Source: Comamonas suwonensis (GTDB lineage Bacteria > Pseudomonadota > Gammaproteobacteria > Burkholderiales > Burkholderiaceae_C). Taken from it: a DNA stretch of 64,000 bases. A model generated the notes under the pieces. It worked only from the letters and a program-made list of their open reading frames with translations. It was not told where the DNA came from and searched no databases. The stretch's first letter is position 1, and each line of letters begins with the position of its first letter. Of this stretch, positions 27,681 through 37,994 are shown in pieces. The translations under genes and the position numbers were made by a program. Location of the stretch: the NCBI RefSeq assembly GCF_012844455.2, contig NZ_JABBCQ020000001.1:186001-250000 (forward strand). The letters run 5' to 3'.

Positions 27681-28580
27681 TTACTTCTTCAGCAGGCCTT
27701 GCAGCAGGCGACCCATTTCGGATGGGTTGCGAGTGATGGTGAAACCGCACTCTTCCATGACAGCCAGCTTGGCATCTGCAGTGTCAGCGCCACCGGAGAT
27801 CAGGGCACCTGCGTGGCCCATGCGCTTGCCGGGAGGCGCCGTCACGCCAGCGATGAAACCGACGATTGGCTTCTTCATATTGGCCTTGCACCACATGGCG
27901 GCTTCAGCTTCATCGGGACCACCAATTTCACCGATCATGATCACGGCATCGGTGTCGGGATCGTCGTTGAAAGCGCGCATCACGTCGATGTGCTTCAGGC
28001 CGTTGATGGGGTCGCCACCAATACCGACTGCGGACGACTGGCCAATGCCCAGTTCGCTCAGCTGAGCCACGGCTTCGTAAGTCAACGTGCCGGAGCGCGA
28101 GACCACGCCGATGCGGCCCTTCTTGTGGATGTGACCGGGCATGATGCCGATCTTGATTTCGTCAGGCGTAATCAGTCCGGGGCAGTTCGGGCCCAGCAGC
28201 AGAGTTTCCTTGCCGCCAGCCGCCACCTTGGCGCGCATTTTGTTGCGCACTTCCAGCATGTCGCGCACTGGGATGCCTTCGGTAATGCAGATGGCCAGGT
28301 CCAGATCGGCTTCAACCGCTTCCCAGATGGCAGCAGCAGCACCTGCGGGAGGCACATAGATCACGGACACGGTGGCACCAGTTTCCTTGGCGGCGTCTTT
28401 GACGGAACCAAAGATTGGGATGTCGAAAATCTTTTCGCCAGCCTTCTTGGGGTTCACACCGGCGACGAAGCAGTTCTTGCCGTTCGCGTATTCCTGGCAC
28501 TTTTCAGTGTGGAATTGACCAGTCTTGCCAGTAATGCCCTGGGTAATGACTTTGGTGTCTTTATTGATAAAGATCGACAT
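27681..28580 (-). CDS. sucD: Succinyl-CoA ligase alpha subunit
   Basis: Makes succinate and ATP/GTP from succinyl-CoA in the TCA cycle together with SucC. The 299-residue protein has the N-terminal CoA-binding domain (TQGITGKTGQFHTEKC), FGSVKDAAKETGATVSVIYV in the same domain, GPNCPGLITPDEIKIGIMP, and the phospho-histidine motif KRMGHAGALISGG near the C-terminus. It follows sucC by 20 bp in one operon. The sequence is complete and typical. Confidence 0.97.
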   Translation of the reverse strand: MSIFINKDTKVITQGITGKTGQFHTEKCQEYANGKNCFVAGVNPKKAGEKIFDIPIFGSVKDAAKETGATVSVIYVPPAGAAAAIWEAVEADLDLAICITEGIPVRDMLEVRNKMRAKVAAGGKETLLLGPNCPGLITPDEIKIGIMPGHIHKKGRIGVVSRSGTLTYEAVAQLSELGIGQSSAVGIGGDPINGLKHIDVMRAFNDDPDTDAVIMIGEIGGPDEAEAAMWCKANMKKPIVGFIAGVTAPPGKRMGHAGALISGGADTADAKLAVMEECGFTITRNPSEMGRLLQGLLKK

Positions 28581-28600
28581 GTGTGTATCTCCGGGGCGTA

Positions 28601-29761
<1,161 letters not shown>

Positions 29762-30243
29762 GACTTTGTCTCTCTGAACTGAGGGGAAATACCCGCTTGT
29801 CACAGACTCTGTAGAGCCTGGCCATCGGGTTCTTATGACATGGCGAGGAGGAATGTACCATGCTGCACCGCGCAAAACGACCCCTCAATATGCGCAGAAT
29901 CCACAATTTCGCGCATCTTTGTCGCGTTCACGAAATTGCTGCAATGTATTGAATTCGTTGAAAAAATCATCTCTACACGATATTTTTTCTTCCCGCAACT
30001 TTCTTATGTCTTATATAAAAGTGAAGGGCCTTGGACCACTCGTGGCGGGCAGGCTGGCAATGTGCTGACAACCGACAATAGTCACAGCATGAACTAGGCC
30101 ATTTGTGGGTGATTTGCCTAAAACACAGGCAACGCGCATCCCACCTCAGATTCAAGGACAATCGACGCCGGAAAGCGGCAATGGTGCCGCAGGCAGCGGC
30201 ATGAAAACAATCAAATGCGCGCGCCGGTGCAGGAGAAAATGCA
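29762..30243. other. Intergenic region between divergent sucC and argC
   Basis: About 480 bp with no gene I can support. It is AT-rich between 29930 and 30020 and must carry the promoters of both operons, but no clear -35/-10 pair or operator stands out. A GCAGGAG ribosome-binding site is seen just before argC. Confidence 0.5.
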
Positions 30244-31176
30244 ATGGCAAAAGTCTTTATCGACGGTGAAGCAGGGACCACAGGTCTGCAAATCCGTGAT
30301 CGTCTGGTGGATTTCGCAGGTGTAGAGCTGGTCAGTATCGACCCCGCACTGCGCAAAGACCCTGCCGCCAAACGCGCCCTGATTGCCGGTGTCGATCTGG
30401 TCATTCTGTGCCTGCACGACGATGCAGCCCGCGAAACCGCCGTCATGGTGGACTCCATCACCTCAGAGACCGGCCGCGCCATCAAGATCATTGATGCATC
30501 GACCGCCCACCGCACGGCCCCCGACTGGGTCTACGGCTTCCCCGAACTGCGCGCAGGCCAGCTCGACGCGGTGAAAACCGCCACCCGCGTCTCCAACCCC
30601 GGCTGCTACGCCACAGGTGCCATCGCCCTGCTGGCACCGCTGGTGGCTGCGGGCCTGATTCCTGCGGACTTCCCTGTCAGCCTGCCTTCCGTGTCAGGCT
30701 ACTCCGGCGGTGGCCGTCCCATGATCGAAGCCTATGAGGCTGGCAACGCTGCGCCTTACGAGGCTTATGCACTGGGCCTGTCGCACAAGCACATCCCCGA
30801 AATCCTGCACTACACCGGCATGACACGCCGCCCCGTGTTCATCCCCGCCGTGAGCAACTTTGCCCAAGGCATGCTGGTGCAACTGCCGCTGCACCTCGAC
30901 CTGCTGCCCGGCGCGCCCAAAGCGGCCGACCTGCACGACGCACTGGCCAGCCACTACGCCGCCACCAACACGCCCGCCAACTGGGTCAGCGTGCTGCCCC
31001 CGACAGACGACAACAAGCTGGCCGCTGACACCCTGGCCAATACCAACAAGCTGGAGCTGCGCGTGTTTGCCAATGAGCAATACCGCCAAGCCGTGCTGAT
31101 TGCGCGTCTGGACAATCTGGGCAAGGGTGCCAGCGGCGCTGCTGTGCAGAACTTGCAGATCATGCTGGGCCTGTAA
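30244..31176 (+). CDS. argC: N-acetyl-gamma-glutamyl-phosphate reductase (type 2)
   Basis: The third step of arginine synthesis: NADPH-dependent reduction of N-acetylglutamyl phosphate to the semialdehyde. The 310-residue protein is the short type-2 ArgC, with [17 protein letters not shown] at the NADP-binding N-terminus, the catalytic cysteine in [15 protein letters not shown] (Cys 121), and [14 protein letters not shown]. The gene is single, followed by a strong terminator at 31197. Confidence 0.96.
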   Translation: MAKVFIDGEAGTTGLQIRDRLVDFAGVELVSIDPALRKDPAAKRALIAGVDLVILCLHDDAARETAVMVDSITSETGRAIKIIDASTAHRTAPDWVYGFPELRAGQLDAVKTATRVSNPGCYATGAIALLAPLVAAGLIPADFPVSLPSVSGYSGGGRPMIEAYEAGNAAPYEAYALGLSHKHIPEILHYTGMTRRPVFIPAVSNFAQGMLVQLPLHLDLLPGAPKAADLHDALASHYAATNTPANWVSVLPPTDDNKLAADTLANTNKLELRVFANEQYRQAVLIARLDNLGKGASGAAVQNLQIMLGL

Positions 31177-31196
31177 GCGACCCACCGCAGTAAAAG

Positions 31197-31221
31197 AACG
31201 GCCCGCATGGGCCGTTTTTTT
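31197..31221 (+). terminator. Rho-independent terminator of argC
   Basis: AACGGCCC and GGGCCGTT pair around GCAT and a run of seven T follows, 20 bp after the argC stop. Confidence 0.9.
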
Positions 31222-31267
31222 CGTCTACGCTTTGCTTTCTGAAACCAGAGCAGCCAGCGCACATTGA

Positions 31268-31330
31268 TGGCTATATTTATGTAAAAAATGGCACGAAATC
31301 AAGTCAATATAAGCGCAAGCAGCTATGCAT
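31268..31330. repeat. Degenerate AGCTATC-type intergenic repeat
   Basis: GGCTATATTTATG and CATAAGCGCAAGCAGCTATGC-like elements (the second at about 31309-31329, reading ATAAGCGCAAGCAGCTATGC) are related to the palindromic repeat family seen at 19315, 36314 and 45824. It lies just upstream of the EamA exporter gene. Confidence 0.45.
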
Positions 31331-31358
31331 TCAGGAGTGAGCTCTGGAGCACGCAGGC

Positions 31359-32270
31359 ATGACCCAGACTGACACCACAGACAAAGCCACGCTGATCGGC
31401 CTGCTGGCCGTGCTCTGCTGGAGCTGCACCATAGGCCTGATGCGCGCCGTGGCCGAGCCACTGGGCGCAGTGGGCGGTGCCGCAGCGCTCTACACCACAG
31501 CCGCCCTCTGCATTGCCGTGGCGCGCGGGCGCAAAGGCTGGCGTGAAGTGGCCCGCTGGCGCGAGATGCACCCGGTTTATCTCTGGGGCTGCGGCGCACT
31601 GTTTGTGATTTATGAAATCTGCCTGTCCGTCGCCGTGGGGCTGGCTCATGATCGCAGTCAGGCCATGGAAATCGGCGTGATCAACTACCTCTGGCCCAGC
31701 CTCACCATCGCGCTGGCCGTGCTCTGTCGCCAGCAATTAGCGCGTTGGTGGCTGTGGCCCGGCCTGCTGATTTGTCTGTGGGGTCTGGCCCGGGTGCTGG
31801 GTGGCGACCACTTCAGCCTGCCCACGCTGTGGACTCATGTGCAAGGCAACCCGCTGGCCTACGGCATGGCCTTTGCCGCCGCCCTGCTCTGGCCCACCTA
31901 TTCGCTGCTGGCACGCCGCTATGGCGCAGGCTTTAACGCCGTGGGCTTGTTTGTAACCGGCACGGCCTTGGTCTTGTGGCTGCAATGGTTCAGGCTGGAT
32001 GCTGCACCCGCCATGCAATGGTCATGGACGGCTGGTGCGCAGCTGTTCATGGCCGGCGCGCTGACGGCGCTGGGCTATAGCTGCTGGGAACACGGTATTC
32101 AGCACGGCAAGCTGGCCGTGCTGGCGGCCGCCTCGTATTTCACGCCCGTGCTGTCGGCCTTGATGGCCAGTTTGCTGCTGCAAGTGCTGCCGGGCTGGAG
32201 CTTCTGGCAAGGCGTGGCGCTGGTGACGCTGGGGTCGTTGATCTGCTGGTGGGCGACGCGCAGTCAATAA
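31359..32270 (+). CDS. YddG-like aromatic amino acid exporter (DMT family)
   Basis: A 303-residue inner-membrane protein with ten hydrophobic segments. The opening ATLIGLLAVLCWSCTIGLMR and the loop SVAVGLAHDRSQAMEIGVIN, followed by YLWPSLTIAL, are characteristic of YddG, which exports aromatic amino acids. It stands alone between argC and a gene of unknown function. The specific substrate is inferred from family similarity only. Confidence 0.83.
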   Translation: MTQTDTTDKATLIGLLAVLCWSCTIGLMRAVAEPLGAVGGAAALYTTAALCIAVARGRKGWREVARWREMHPVYLWGCGALFVIYEICLSVAVGLAHDRSQAMEIGVINYLWPSLTIALAVLCRQQLARWWLWPGLLICLWGLARVLGGDHFSLPTLWTHVQGNPLAYGMAFAAALLWPTYSLLARRYGAGFNAVGLFVTGTALVLWLQWFRLDAAPAMQWSWTAGAQLFMAGALTALGYSCWEHGIQHGKLAVLAAASYFTPVLSALMASLLLQVLPGWSFWQGVALVTLGSLICWWATRSQ

Positions 32271-32283
32271 GAAAGACCTGGGC

Positions 32284-32330
32284 ATCAAAAAGGCATCAAG
32301 CGCTTGATGGAATGCCGCTAGCAGCTACCC
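32284..32330. repeat. Palindromic intergenic repeat (AGCTGCTAGCGCT type)
   Basis: CATCAAGCGCTTGATG is a perfect palindrome (about 32293-32308), followed by CCGCTAGCAGCTACC, the typical arm of the family. It lies between two convergent genes. Confidence 0.6.
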
Positions 32331-32356
32331 AATCAGGAGCAACTCTGATGCAACAG

Positions 32357-33082
32357 CTACGCCGTCAGCCAGATGCCTACGCCCAGCACCACGACATGCA
32401 CGCCCATCAGAACCCACAGCAACGTCCACGATGGCTCGGCCATGTCTTCCAGCAATCCGTGCACCTTGTCGCTCAGAAAAGCGCGCAGCGCCGGGTCGCC
32501 CTTGCTGGCCTCGGTGCCCCACTCGGCACGGGTCTGGCCCCATTCGTCCATCAAGTCAGACAGCGGCAGGCGGTTGAGCACGGTGCGCACCACCCACTGC
32601 ACGGCTCGGCCGTCGCCAATCCACGGTTTCAGGTGCTCCATGGCAGCGCTCATGGTCAGCAGGTCGGCCGTTTTGTGCATGGCCTTGTGTGCGCTGGGCA
32701 TTGATTCCACGCGCTGCGCCAGCATCTCGGCCAGCCGCTGCGACAGGCCCTGGCCGTAACGCGCTACCAGCTTGCCCGTGGCGCGAGCCCGCCCGATCTG
32801 CAGGCCGACAAAGACATAGGCCGGAATGATGAACACCAGCAGCAAGGCCACTACCAGCGACGGTGAAAACAGCAGGGTAATAAAGGCCCCCGCGCCACCC
32901 GCATGGGCCGCTGCGGGCATGCCCGGCCCGTTCAGCCGCGTGAAGTAGAACGCGGTCGTGGTGCAGCCCAGCACGAGGGCCAAAGCCAGGCCGAGCAGCA
33001 AGCCGCCCAGCAGGGATTTACCGGCACTCAGGCCAACGCGCAGGGCGGATGGGGAGTCTGTATTCGAGGCGGCAGTGGGCAT
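32357..33082 (-). CDS. Membrane protein of unknown function
   Basis: I do not recognise the family. The 241-residue protein has two hydrophobic segments near the N-terminus (about residues 22-45 and 62-90), a soluble helical middle with Arg/Glu-rich stretches (KLVARYGQGLSQRLAEMLAQ), and a hydrophobic C-terminal end (TLLWVLMGVHVVVLGVGIWL). It lies immediately downstream of recX in the same direction (42 bp). AAGGA precedes ATG 33082; earlier starts at 33100 or 33103 are possible. Its place after recA-recX is its only functional hint. Confidence 0.7.
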   Translation of the reverse strand: MPTAASNTDSPSALRVGLSAGKSLLGGLLLGLALALVLGCTTTAFYFTRLNGPGMPAAAHAGGAGAFITLLFSPSLVVALLLVFIIPAYVFVGLQIGRARATGKLVARYGQGLSQRLAEMLAQRVESMPSAHKAMHKTADLLTMSAAMEHLKPWIGDGRAVQWVVRTVLNRLPLSDLMDEWGQTRAEWGTEASKGDPALRAFLSDKVHGLLEDMAEPSWTLLWVLMGVHVVVLGVGIWLTA

Positions 33083-33124
33083 GCGGGGGGTCCTTTGCAT
33101 CACAAAGTCAAATGGGTGGCTGAA

Positions 33125-33601
33125 TCAATCAGCGGCATCACCTTCGTCGAAGTCTGAGTATGGTGCCTCTCGCAAAACCCGCGAAGCCACGCCTGAGGAA
33201 AAGCCTCGCGACGCCATAAAGCGCAGTTGTTTGGCTTTTTCCTTGATATCGGCAGGCGGTGTGCCAAAGCGCTTGCACCACAGCTCGCGGGCGCGCTCCA
33301 GCTCGGTGTCGCGCAACTGCTCGCTGGCGTTGCGCACCATTTCATCGTCCAGGCCTTTGCTGCGCAACTCCTGCACCAGCCGCGCCGTGCCAAAACGGCT
33401 GGCCTTGCTGTGAATGACGGAGTCCACCACCCGCTGCTCGCTGATGAAGCCGCGCGTTTCCAGCTCATCCAGAGTGGCGCGCAGATCGTCACCCTCTTCC
33501 ACATGTGGTGCCAGCTTGCGCTGCAATTCCAGCCGCGAATGCTCGCGCTGGCTGAGCAGCTTCAAGGCGCGACCTTTGAGCGAGAGCCTGGCAAAGCTCA
33601 T
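33125..33601 (-). CDS. recX: Regulatory protein RecX
   Basis: RecX binds and limits RecA filaments. The 158-residue protein has the family layout of short helical repeats: LSLKGRALKLLSQREHSRLE, then DELETRGFISEQRVVDSVIH, RFGTARLVQELRSKGLDDEM and the C-terminal AKQLRFMASRGFSSGVASRVL. It follows recA by about 180 bp on the same strand, with a compound hairpin repeat between them. ATG 33601 is the family start; upstream codons in frame to 33697 lie in the repeat. Confidence 0.92.
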   Translation of the reverse strand: MSFARLSLKGRALKLLSQREHSRLELQRKLAPHVEEGDDLRATLDELETRGFISEQRVVDSVIHSKASRFGTARLVQELRSKGLDDEMVRNASEQLRDTELERARELWCKRFGTPPADIKEKAKQLRFMASRGFSSGVASRVLREAPYSDFDEGDAAD

Positions 33602-33683
33602 GAACACATCTCCACAACAAAAAAGCGCAGGGGATACCTGCGCAAAGATGGCAAACTTTTCAAAACTGGCGCGACCCAGGCGA

Positions 33684-33780
33684 GGGACAGCTAGCAAGAG
33701 ACGCCCCCAGCGGAGCTGTCGTCCCCCTCTCGTTGCGCGCAGCGCTTAGAGCGAGGGACGACGCGCCGCGCTTCAGGGGA
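33684..33780. repeat. Compound hairpin repeat, copy B, directly after recA
   Basis: GGACAGCTAGCAAG...GGAGCTGTCGTCC forms one stem, CCCCCTCTCG...CGAGGG a second, and a CGCCGCGCTTCAGGGG tail ends one base before the recA stop codon. From recA's side it is the immediate 3' untranslated sequence and separates recA from recX. Confidence 0.65.
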
Positions 33781-34896
33781 TCAGCTGATCACGCCGTCTT
33801 CATCCACGGCTGCATTCTTGTCAGCCTTCTTGCCCTTGGCAGGCTTGGCCGCTTCTTCGCCCGCAGCACCAGGCAGCGGGGCAATGCCCAGACCGTCGCG
33901 CACCTTGTTTTCAATTTCAAAGGCCAGTGCGGGATTTTCACGCAGGAATTCACGCGAGTTGTCACGGCCTTGGCCGATTTTTTCGCCGTTGTAGGCGTAC
34001 CAGGCGCCGCTCTTGTCCAGAATCTTGGCCGTCACGCCCATGTCCAGAATTTCGCCTTCGCGGCTGATACCTTCGCCGAACAGAATGTCGAACTCAGCGG
34101 TCTTGAAGGGAGGCGAAACCTTGTTCTTCACGACCTTGACCTTGGTTTCGTTGCCGATGACCTCGTCACCCTTTTTGATGCTGCCGGTGCGGCGAATGTC
34201 CAGACGCACAGAGGCGTAGAACTTCAGCGCGTTACCGCCGGTGGTGGTTTCTGGCGAGCCAAACATCACACCGATCTTCATGCGAATCTGGTTGATGAAG
34301 ATGACCATGCAGTTGGTCTTCTTGATGGTGGCAGTCAGCTTGCGCAGTGCCTGGCTCATCAAACGGGCTTGCAGGCCGGGCAGGGAGTCACCCATTTCGC
34401 CTTCGATTTCAGCCTTGGGAGTCAGCGCAGCGACCGAGTCAATGACGATCAGATCCACAGCACCAGAGCGCACCAGGCTGTCGCAAATTTCCAGCGCCTG
34501 CTCACCCGTGTCCGGCTGGCTGATCAGCAGATCGTTGAGGTTCACACCCAGCTTCTGGGCGTAACCGGTGTCCAGGGCGTGCTCGGCATCAATAAAGGCA
34601 CAGGTGCCAGCCTGCTTTTGCATTTCGGCAATGACCTGCAGCGTCAGCGTGGTCTTGCCCGAGGATTCAGGGCCGTAGATTTCAATCACACGGCCACGGG
34701 GCAGGCCACCTACGCCCAGAGCGATGTCCAGACCCAGCGATCCGGTGGAAACCACCTGAATGTCCTGAATGGCTTCGCCTTCACCCAGCTTCATGATGGT
34801 GCCTTTGCCAAACTGCTTTTCAATCTGGGCGAGGGCCGCTGCCAGCGCTTTGGATTTTTCGCTGTTGGCGTCGTTGGTCTTGGCGATGGCGTTCAT
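33781..34896 (-). CDS. recA: Recombinase RecA
   Basis: A DNA-dependent ATPase that catalyses strand exchange and triggers LexA cleavage. The 371-residue protein has Walker A GPESSGKT (residues 75-82), Walker [13 protein letters not shown], the DNA-binding loops ([20 protein letters not shown] and the segment with [12 protein letters not shown]) and a Lys-rich, acidic-ended tail (KGKKADKN, then [10 protein letters not shown]). GGAG seven bases before ATG 34896 fixes the start. A LexA-box-like site lies about 60 bp upstream. recX follows. Confidence 0.98.
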   Translation of the reverse strand: MNAIAKTNDANSEKSKALAAALAQIEKQFGKGTIMKLGEGEAIQDIQVVSTGSLGLDIALGVGGLPRGRVIEIYGPESSGKTTLTLQVIAEMQKQAGTCAFIDAEHALDTGYAQKLGVNLNDLLISQPDTGEQALEICDSLVRSGAVDLIVIDSVAALTPKAEIEGEMGDSLPGLQARLMSQALRKLTATIKKTNCMVIFINQIRMKIGVMFGSPETTTGGNALKFYASVRLDIRRTGSIKKGDEVIGNETKVKVVKNKVSPPFKTAEFDILFGEGISREGEILDMGVTAKILDKSGAWYAYNGEKIGQGRDNSREFLRENPALAFEIENKVRDGLGIAPLPGAAGEEAAKPAKGKKADKNAAVDEDGVIS

Positions 34897-34954
34897 TTCA
34901 GGCTCCGGATAAGTTGGGTGACTGTCTGTGATTCAAGCTGTTTTTGCATTCAGG

Positions 34955-34970
34955 CTGGATGCTTGAACAG
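34955..34970 (-). promoter_or_regulatory. LexA-box-like site upstream of recA
   Basis: On the - strand CTGTTCAAGCATCCAG matches CTGT-N8-ACAG with one mismatch (CCAG). Its distance from the recA start, about 60 bp, is right for SOS control. Confidence 0.55.
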
Positions 34971-35033
34971 TAGTTTATGGGCTTGTACTGGCCTTGTGTT
35001 CAAATATTTAGTCAGTTTGCCTTACTATTATTC

Positions 35034-35525
35034 ATGAGCGAAATTTCCCCAGTTACCCCTCCTCAAGACGTCTGGCGGCAAACTCATCTGGGCCGTCTGC
35101 TGGGCCACGCCATGCGCCGCTTCGATGCGCGCGTGCTGCAACTCATGGCCCGCGATGTGGAAGTGCCGCTGGCGCTCTCCAACCTCGCTGCGCGCGACAA
35201 GGTAGGGGCAGCCCATGTCCACATCACGCGGCATCTGTCACTGGCGGGTGACCGCATTACGGATCTGGCCGAGAAGGCCGGCATGACCAAGCAGGCCATG
35301 GCCGATCTGGTTCTGCAATGCGAGGCCTGGGGCCTGGTCACGCGCGACATCGACCCGCACGATGCGCGCGCCAAGCGTGTGCGTTTTACCGAGGCCGGTC
35401 TGGCCTGGTTGCACGCCTTTCATGCCGCTGTCACCCAGGCTGAAACCGAATTTCGCGAAGCCGTGGGAGATGATGTCGCGACCGTTGTGGCGCTGGGGCT
35501 GGAGGCTTATGCCGACGGTTACTGA
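35034..35525 (+). CDS. MarR-family transcriptional regulator
   Basis: The 163-residue protein has a winged helix-turn-helix centred on ITDLAEKAGMTKQAMADLV, followed by the wing VTRDIDPHDARAKRVRFTEAG, as in MarR proteins, with flanking dimer helices. It is divergent from recA. ATG 35034 (MSEISPVTPP) is chosen over an earlier frame start at 34977. No adjacent transport or enzyme gene is clearly its target; the tctD-like gene 100 bp downstream is one candidate. Confidence 0.86.
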   Translation: MSEISPVTPPQDVWRQTHLGRLLGHAMRRFDARVLQLMARDVEVPLALSNLAARDKVGAAHVHITRHLSLAGDRITDLAEKAGMTKQAMADLVLQCEAWGLVTRDIDPHDARAKRVRFTEAGLAWLHAFHAAVTQAETEFREAVGDDVATVVALGLEAYADGY

Positions 35526-35625
35526 CGCCCGCTGGCAGCTGTCGAAAATTCCGCAAAGCAAGCAGAGCCCGTCTCTACAATGGCTGCAAAAGTGCAACCA
35601 GCACAGATAACAGCAGGAGACAGAG

Positions 35626-36300
35626 ATGCGCATACTGATTGCCGAAGACGACCAGGTGCTGGCCGATGGATTGCTGCGCACGCTGCGCAGCTCGGGTGCC
35701 GTGGTCAGCCATGTAGCCAATGGCAGCGAGGCCGATACCGCCTTGCTGACCAGCAGCGAATTCGATTTGCTGATTCTGGACCTGGGCCTGCCCAAGGTGC
35801 ATGGGCTGGAGGTTCTCAGGCGGCTGCGCGGGCGCGGTGATGCATTGCCGGTGCTGATTCTGACAGCCGCCGACTCCATTGAGGAACGGGTACAGGGCCT
35901 GGACTATGGCGCCGACGATTACATGGCCAAGCCGTTTGCGTTGTCCGAGCTGGAAGCGCGTGTGCGGGCTCTGACACGGCGCGGCATGGGCGGCGCCAGC
36001 TCCACCATCAAGCATGGCCCGCTGGTCTATGACCAGACCGGCCGCGTGGCCACTATCGACGGCAAGATGATCGAGCTGTCGGCGCGCGAGCTGGGCCTGC
36101 TGGAGGTGCTGCTGCAGCGCGCGGGCCGTCTGGTCAGCAAGGACCAGCTGGTGGAGCGCCTGTGCGAATGGGGCGAAGAGGTGAGCAACAACGCCATCGA
36201 GGTCTATATCCACCGCCTGCGCAAGAAGATCGAGAAGGGGCCGATTCGCATCGCCACCGTACGCGGTCTGGGCTACTGTCTGGAAAAAATCCCTAACTGA
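35626..36300 (+). CDS. tctD: OmpR-family response regulator (TctD-like)
   Basis: Output half of a two-component system. The 224-residue protein has a receiver domain (IAEDDQVLADG, phospho-Asp 52 in LILDLGLP, conserved Lys in DDYMAKPFAL) and an OmpR-type winged helix (ELSARELGLLEVLLQR to IHRLRKKIEKG, IATVRGLGYCLE). AGGAG precedes ATG 35626. The partner kinase is 82 bp downstream across a palindromic repeat. The tctD symbol rests on the kinase type and the nearby TctC-like receptor. Confidence 0.85.
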   Translation: MRILIAEDDQVLADGLLRTLRSSGAVVSHVANGSEADTALLTSSEFDLLILDLGLPKVHGLEVLRRLRGRGDALPVLILTAADSIEERVQGLDYGADDYMAKPFALSELEARVRALTRRGMGGASSTIKHGPLVYDQTGRVATIDGKMIELSARELGLLEVLLQRAGRLVSKDQLVERLCEWGEEVSNNAIEVYIHRLRKKIEKGPIRIATVRGLGYCLEKIPN

Positions 36301-36313
36301 ACAGACTCATCAA

Positions 36314-36362
36314 TTCATAGCTGCTAGCGCTTATTCAGAAAGGGCTAGAGGCCAAAATGCTT
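36314..36362. repeat. Palindromic intergenic repeat (AGCTGCTAGCGCT type)
   Basis: TCATAGCTGCTAGCGCTTAT, then TCAGAAAGGGCTAGAGGCCAAAATGC: a full-length copy inside the two-component operon, between the regulator and the kinase genes. It may modulate their relative expression. Confidence 0.65.
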
Positions 36363-36382
36363 AAAACTACCGAGCAGCCGAC

Positions 36383-37825
36383 TTGAAGATCTTTCAGCGT
36401 GAGCAGCGCTCCCTCTTTGGCGAGATCCTCGACTGGATGCTCACGCCCCTGCTGCTGCTGTGGCCCGTCAGTCTGGCGCTGACCTGGCTGGTGGCGCAGG
36501 GCCTGGCCAACAAGCCGTTCGACCGTGCGCTGGAGTACAACGCGCAAGCGCTGGCCCAGCTGGTCATCGTGCAGCGCGGCAAGGTACAGTTCAACCTGCC
36601 GCAGTCGGCCAGCGAGATTTTGCGCGCCGATGAGTCGGACACCGTGTTCTTTCAGGTCCGCGGCACCAAGAATGAATATCTGGCGGGCGAGCGCGACCTG
36701 CCCCGCCCGCCCGTCACGGAGGAAGAGCCGCCCACCGGCACCGTGCTGCTGCGCGACGAAGAATACAAGGGCATAGACCTGCGTGTGGCCTATATCTGGG
36801 TGCGCATGCCCCTGCCGGGCGAGCCCAGCGCGCTGGTGCAAGTCGCCGAAACGCGTGAAAAGCGCAGCGTGCTGGCCACGGAAATCATCAAGGGCGTGAT
36901 GCTGCCGCAGTTCGTCATCCTGCCGTTGGCCGCCCTGCTGGTCTGGCTGGCGCTGGCGCGGGGCATCAAGCCGCTGCACCGGCTGGAGGAGCGCATCAGA
37001 GCCCGCAAGCCCGAAGACCTCTCGCCCATCAACCACAAGGATGTGCCGCTGGAGGTGGTGCCGCTGGTCGATTCGGTCAACGATTTGCTGCAGCGGCTCG
37101 ATGGCTCCATCGTCACGCAAAAGCGCTTTCTGGCCGATGCAGCGCACCAGCTCAAAACCCCGCTGGCAGGTCTGCGCATGCAGGCGGATCTGGCCCAGCG
37201 CGAGGGCACGAATACCGAGGATCTGAAGCGTTCGCTGGCACAGATCGGGCGTTCCAGCATGCGCGCCACCCACACCGTCAACCAGCTGCTGGCACTGGCG
37301 CGGGCCGAGAGCGCCGTGCCCGCCATGCAGGGCTGCAATCTGGTGCGCATCGTCACCGATGTTTTTCAGGACTGCCTGCCGCGCGCCATGGACAAGCATA
37401 TTGACCTGGGCTACGAGGGTGCCAGCGCCAGCACGCCCGGCGTCTGGCTCAATGGCAATGCCACGCTGCTGACAGAGCTGGTGCGCAACCTGGTGGACAA
37501 CGCCATCAATTACACGCCATCGAGCAGCGAACACCCCGGCATGGTCACCGTGCGCGTGCAGGCCGATCACTTTGGTCAGGTGCTGCTGCTGCAGGTGGAG
37601 GACAGCGGCCCTGGCGTGCCGCAGTCAGAGCGCGAACTGATTTTTCAGCCCTTTTACCGGGCGCTGGGCACCGAAGCCGATGGCTCAGGACTGGGGCTGC
37701 CCATCGTCATGGAAATCGCACGCCAGCATGGTGCGCAGGTGCTGCTGCAAGACACCAGACCCGGCCACACACCGCCGGGTGCGCTGTTTACCGTGCGCTT
37801 CAAGGCCATGCCTGGGCAGCGCTGA
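36383..37825 (+). CDS. tctE: Sensor histidine kinase (TctE-like)
   Basis: A membrane kinase of 480 residues. The first hydrophobic segment is at about residues 20-42 (LLLLWPVSLALTWLVAQGLA), followed by a periplasmic sensor region, a second segment near 173-195, a HAMP-like stretch, the phospho-His in DAAHQLKTPLAGLRMQADL (His at about 254), N-box LVDNAINYTP, and G boxes EDSGPGVP and GSGLGLPIV. TTG start at 36383 is dictated by the signal-anchor sequence. TctE kinases of related bacteria sense tricarboxylates; the ligand here is untested. Confidence 0.86.
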   Translation: MKIFQREQRSLFGEILDWMLTPLLLLWPVSLALTWLVAQGLANKPFDRALEYNAQALAQLVIVQRGKVQFNLPQSASEILRADESDTVFFQVRGTKNEYLAGERDLPRPPVTEEEPPTGTVLLRDEEYKGIDLRVAYIWVRMPLPGEPSALVQVAETREKRSVLATEIIKGVMLPQFVILPLAALLVWLALARGIKPLHRLEERIRARKPEDLSPINHKDVPLEVVPLVDSVNDLLQRLDGSIVTQKRFLADAAHQLKTPLAGLRMQADLAQREGTNTEDLKRSLAQIGRSSMRATHTVNQLLALARAESAVPAMQGCNLVRIVTDVFQDCLPRAMDKHIDLGYEGASASTPGVWLNGNATLLTELVRNLVDNAINYTPSSSEHPGMVTVRVQADHFGQVLLLQVEDSGPGVPQSERELIFQPFYRALGTEADGSGLGLPIVMEIARQHGAQVLLQDTRPGHTPPGALFTVRFKAMPGQR

Positions 37826-37865
37826 GCGGCCCTTTATGCGCTCAATTTGCAATGACCTGCATAGC

Positions 37866-37897
37866 GGAAATTGCGTATTCCGTAACTAAACAGTTAC
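37866..37897. promoter_or_regulatory. Palindromes upstream of the TctC-like gene
   Basis: GGAAATTGCGTATTCC (imperfect) adjoins GTAACTAAACAGTTAC (perfect 6-bp arms, 37882-37897), about 100 bp before the receptor gene. They are candidate operator sites for the neighbouring response regulator; this is inference. Confidence 0.35.
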
Positions 37898-37994
37898 CCT
37901 AGAATGAATTTCACTATAGGTTGTACCGTGAGTCAGCGCTAGCGCTCTTCGGATGTAATCAATTTGGAATCACCGGATCCTGGGAACATTTTTC

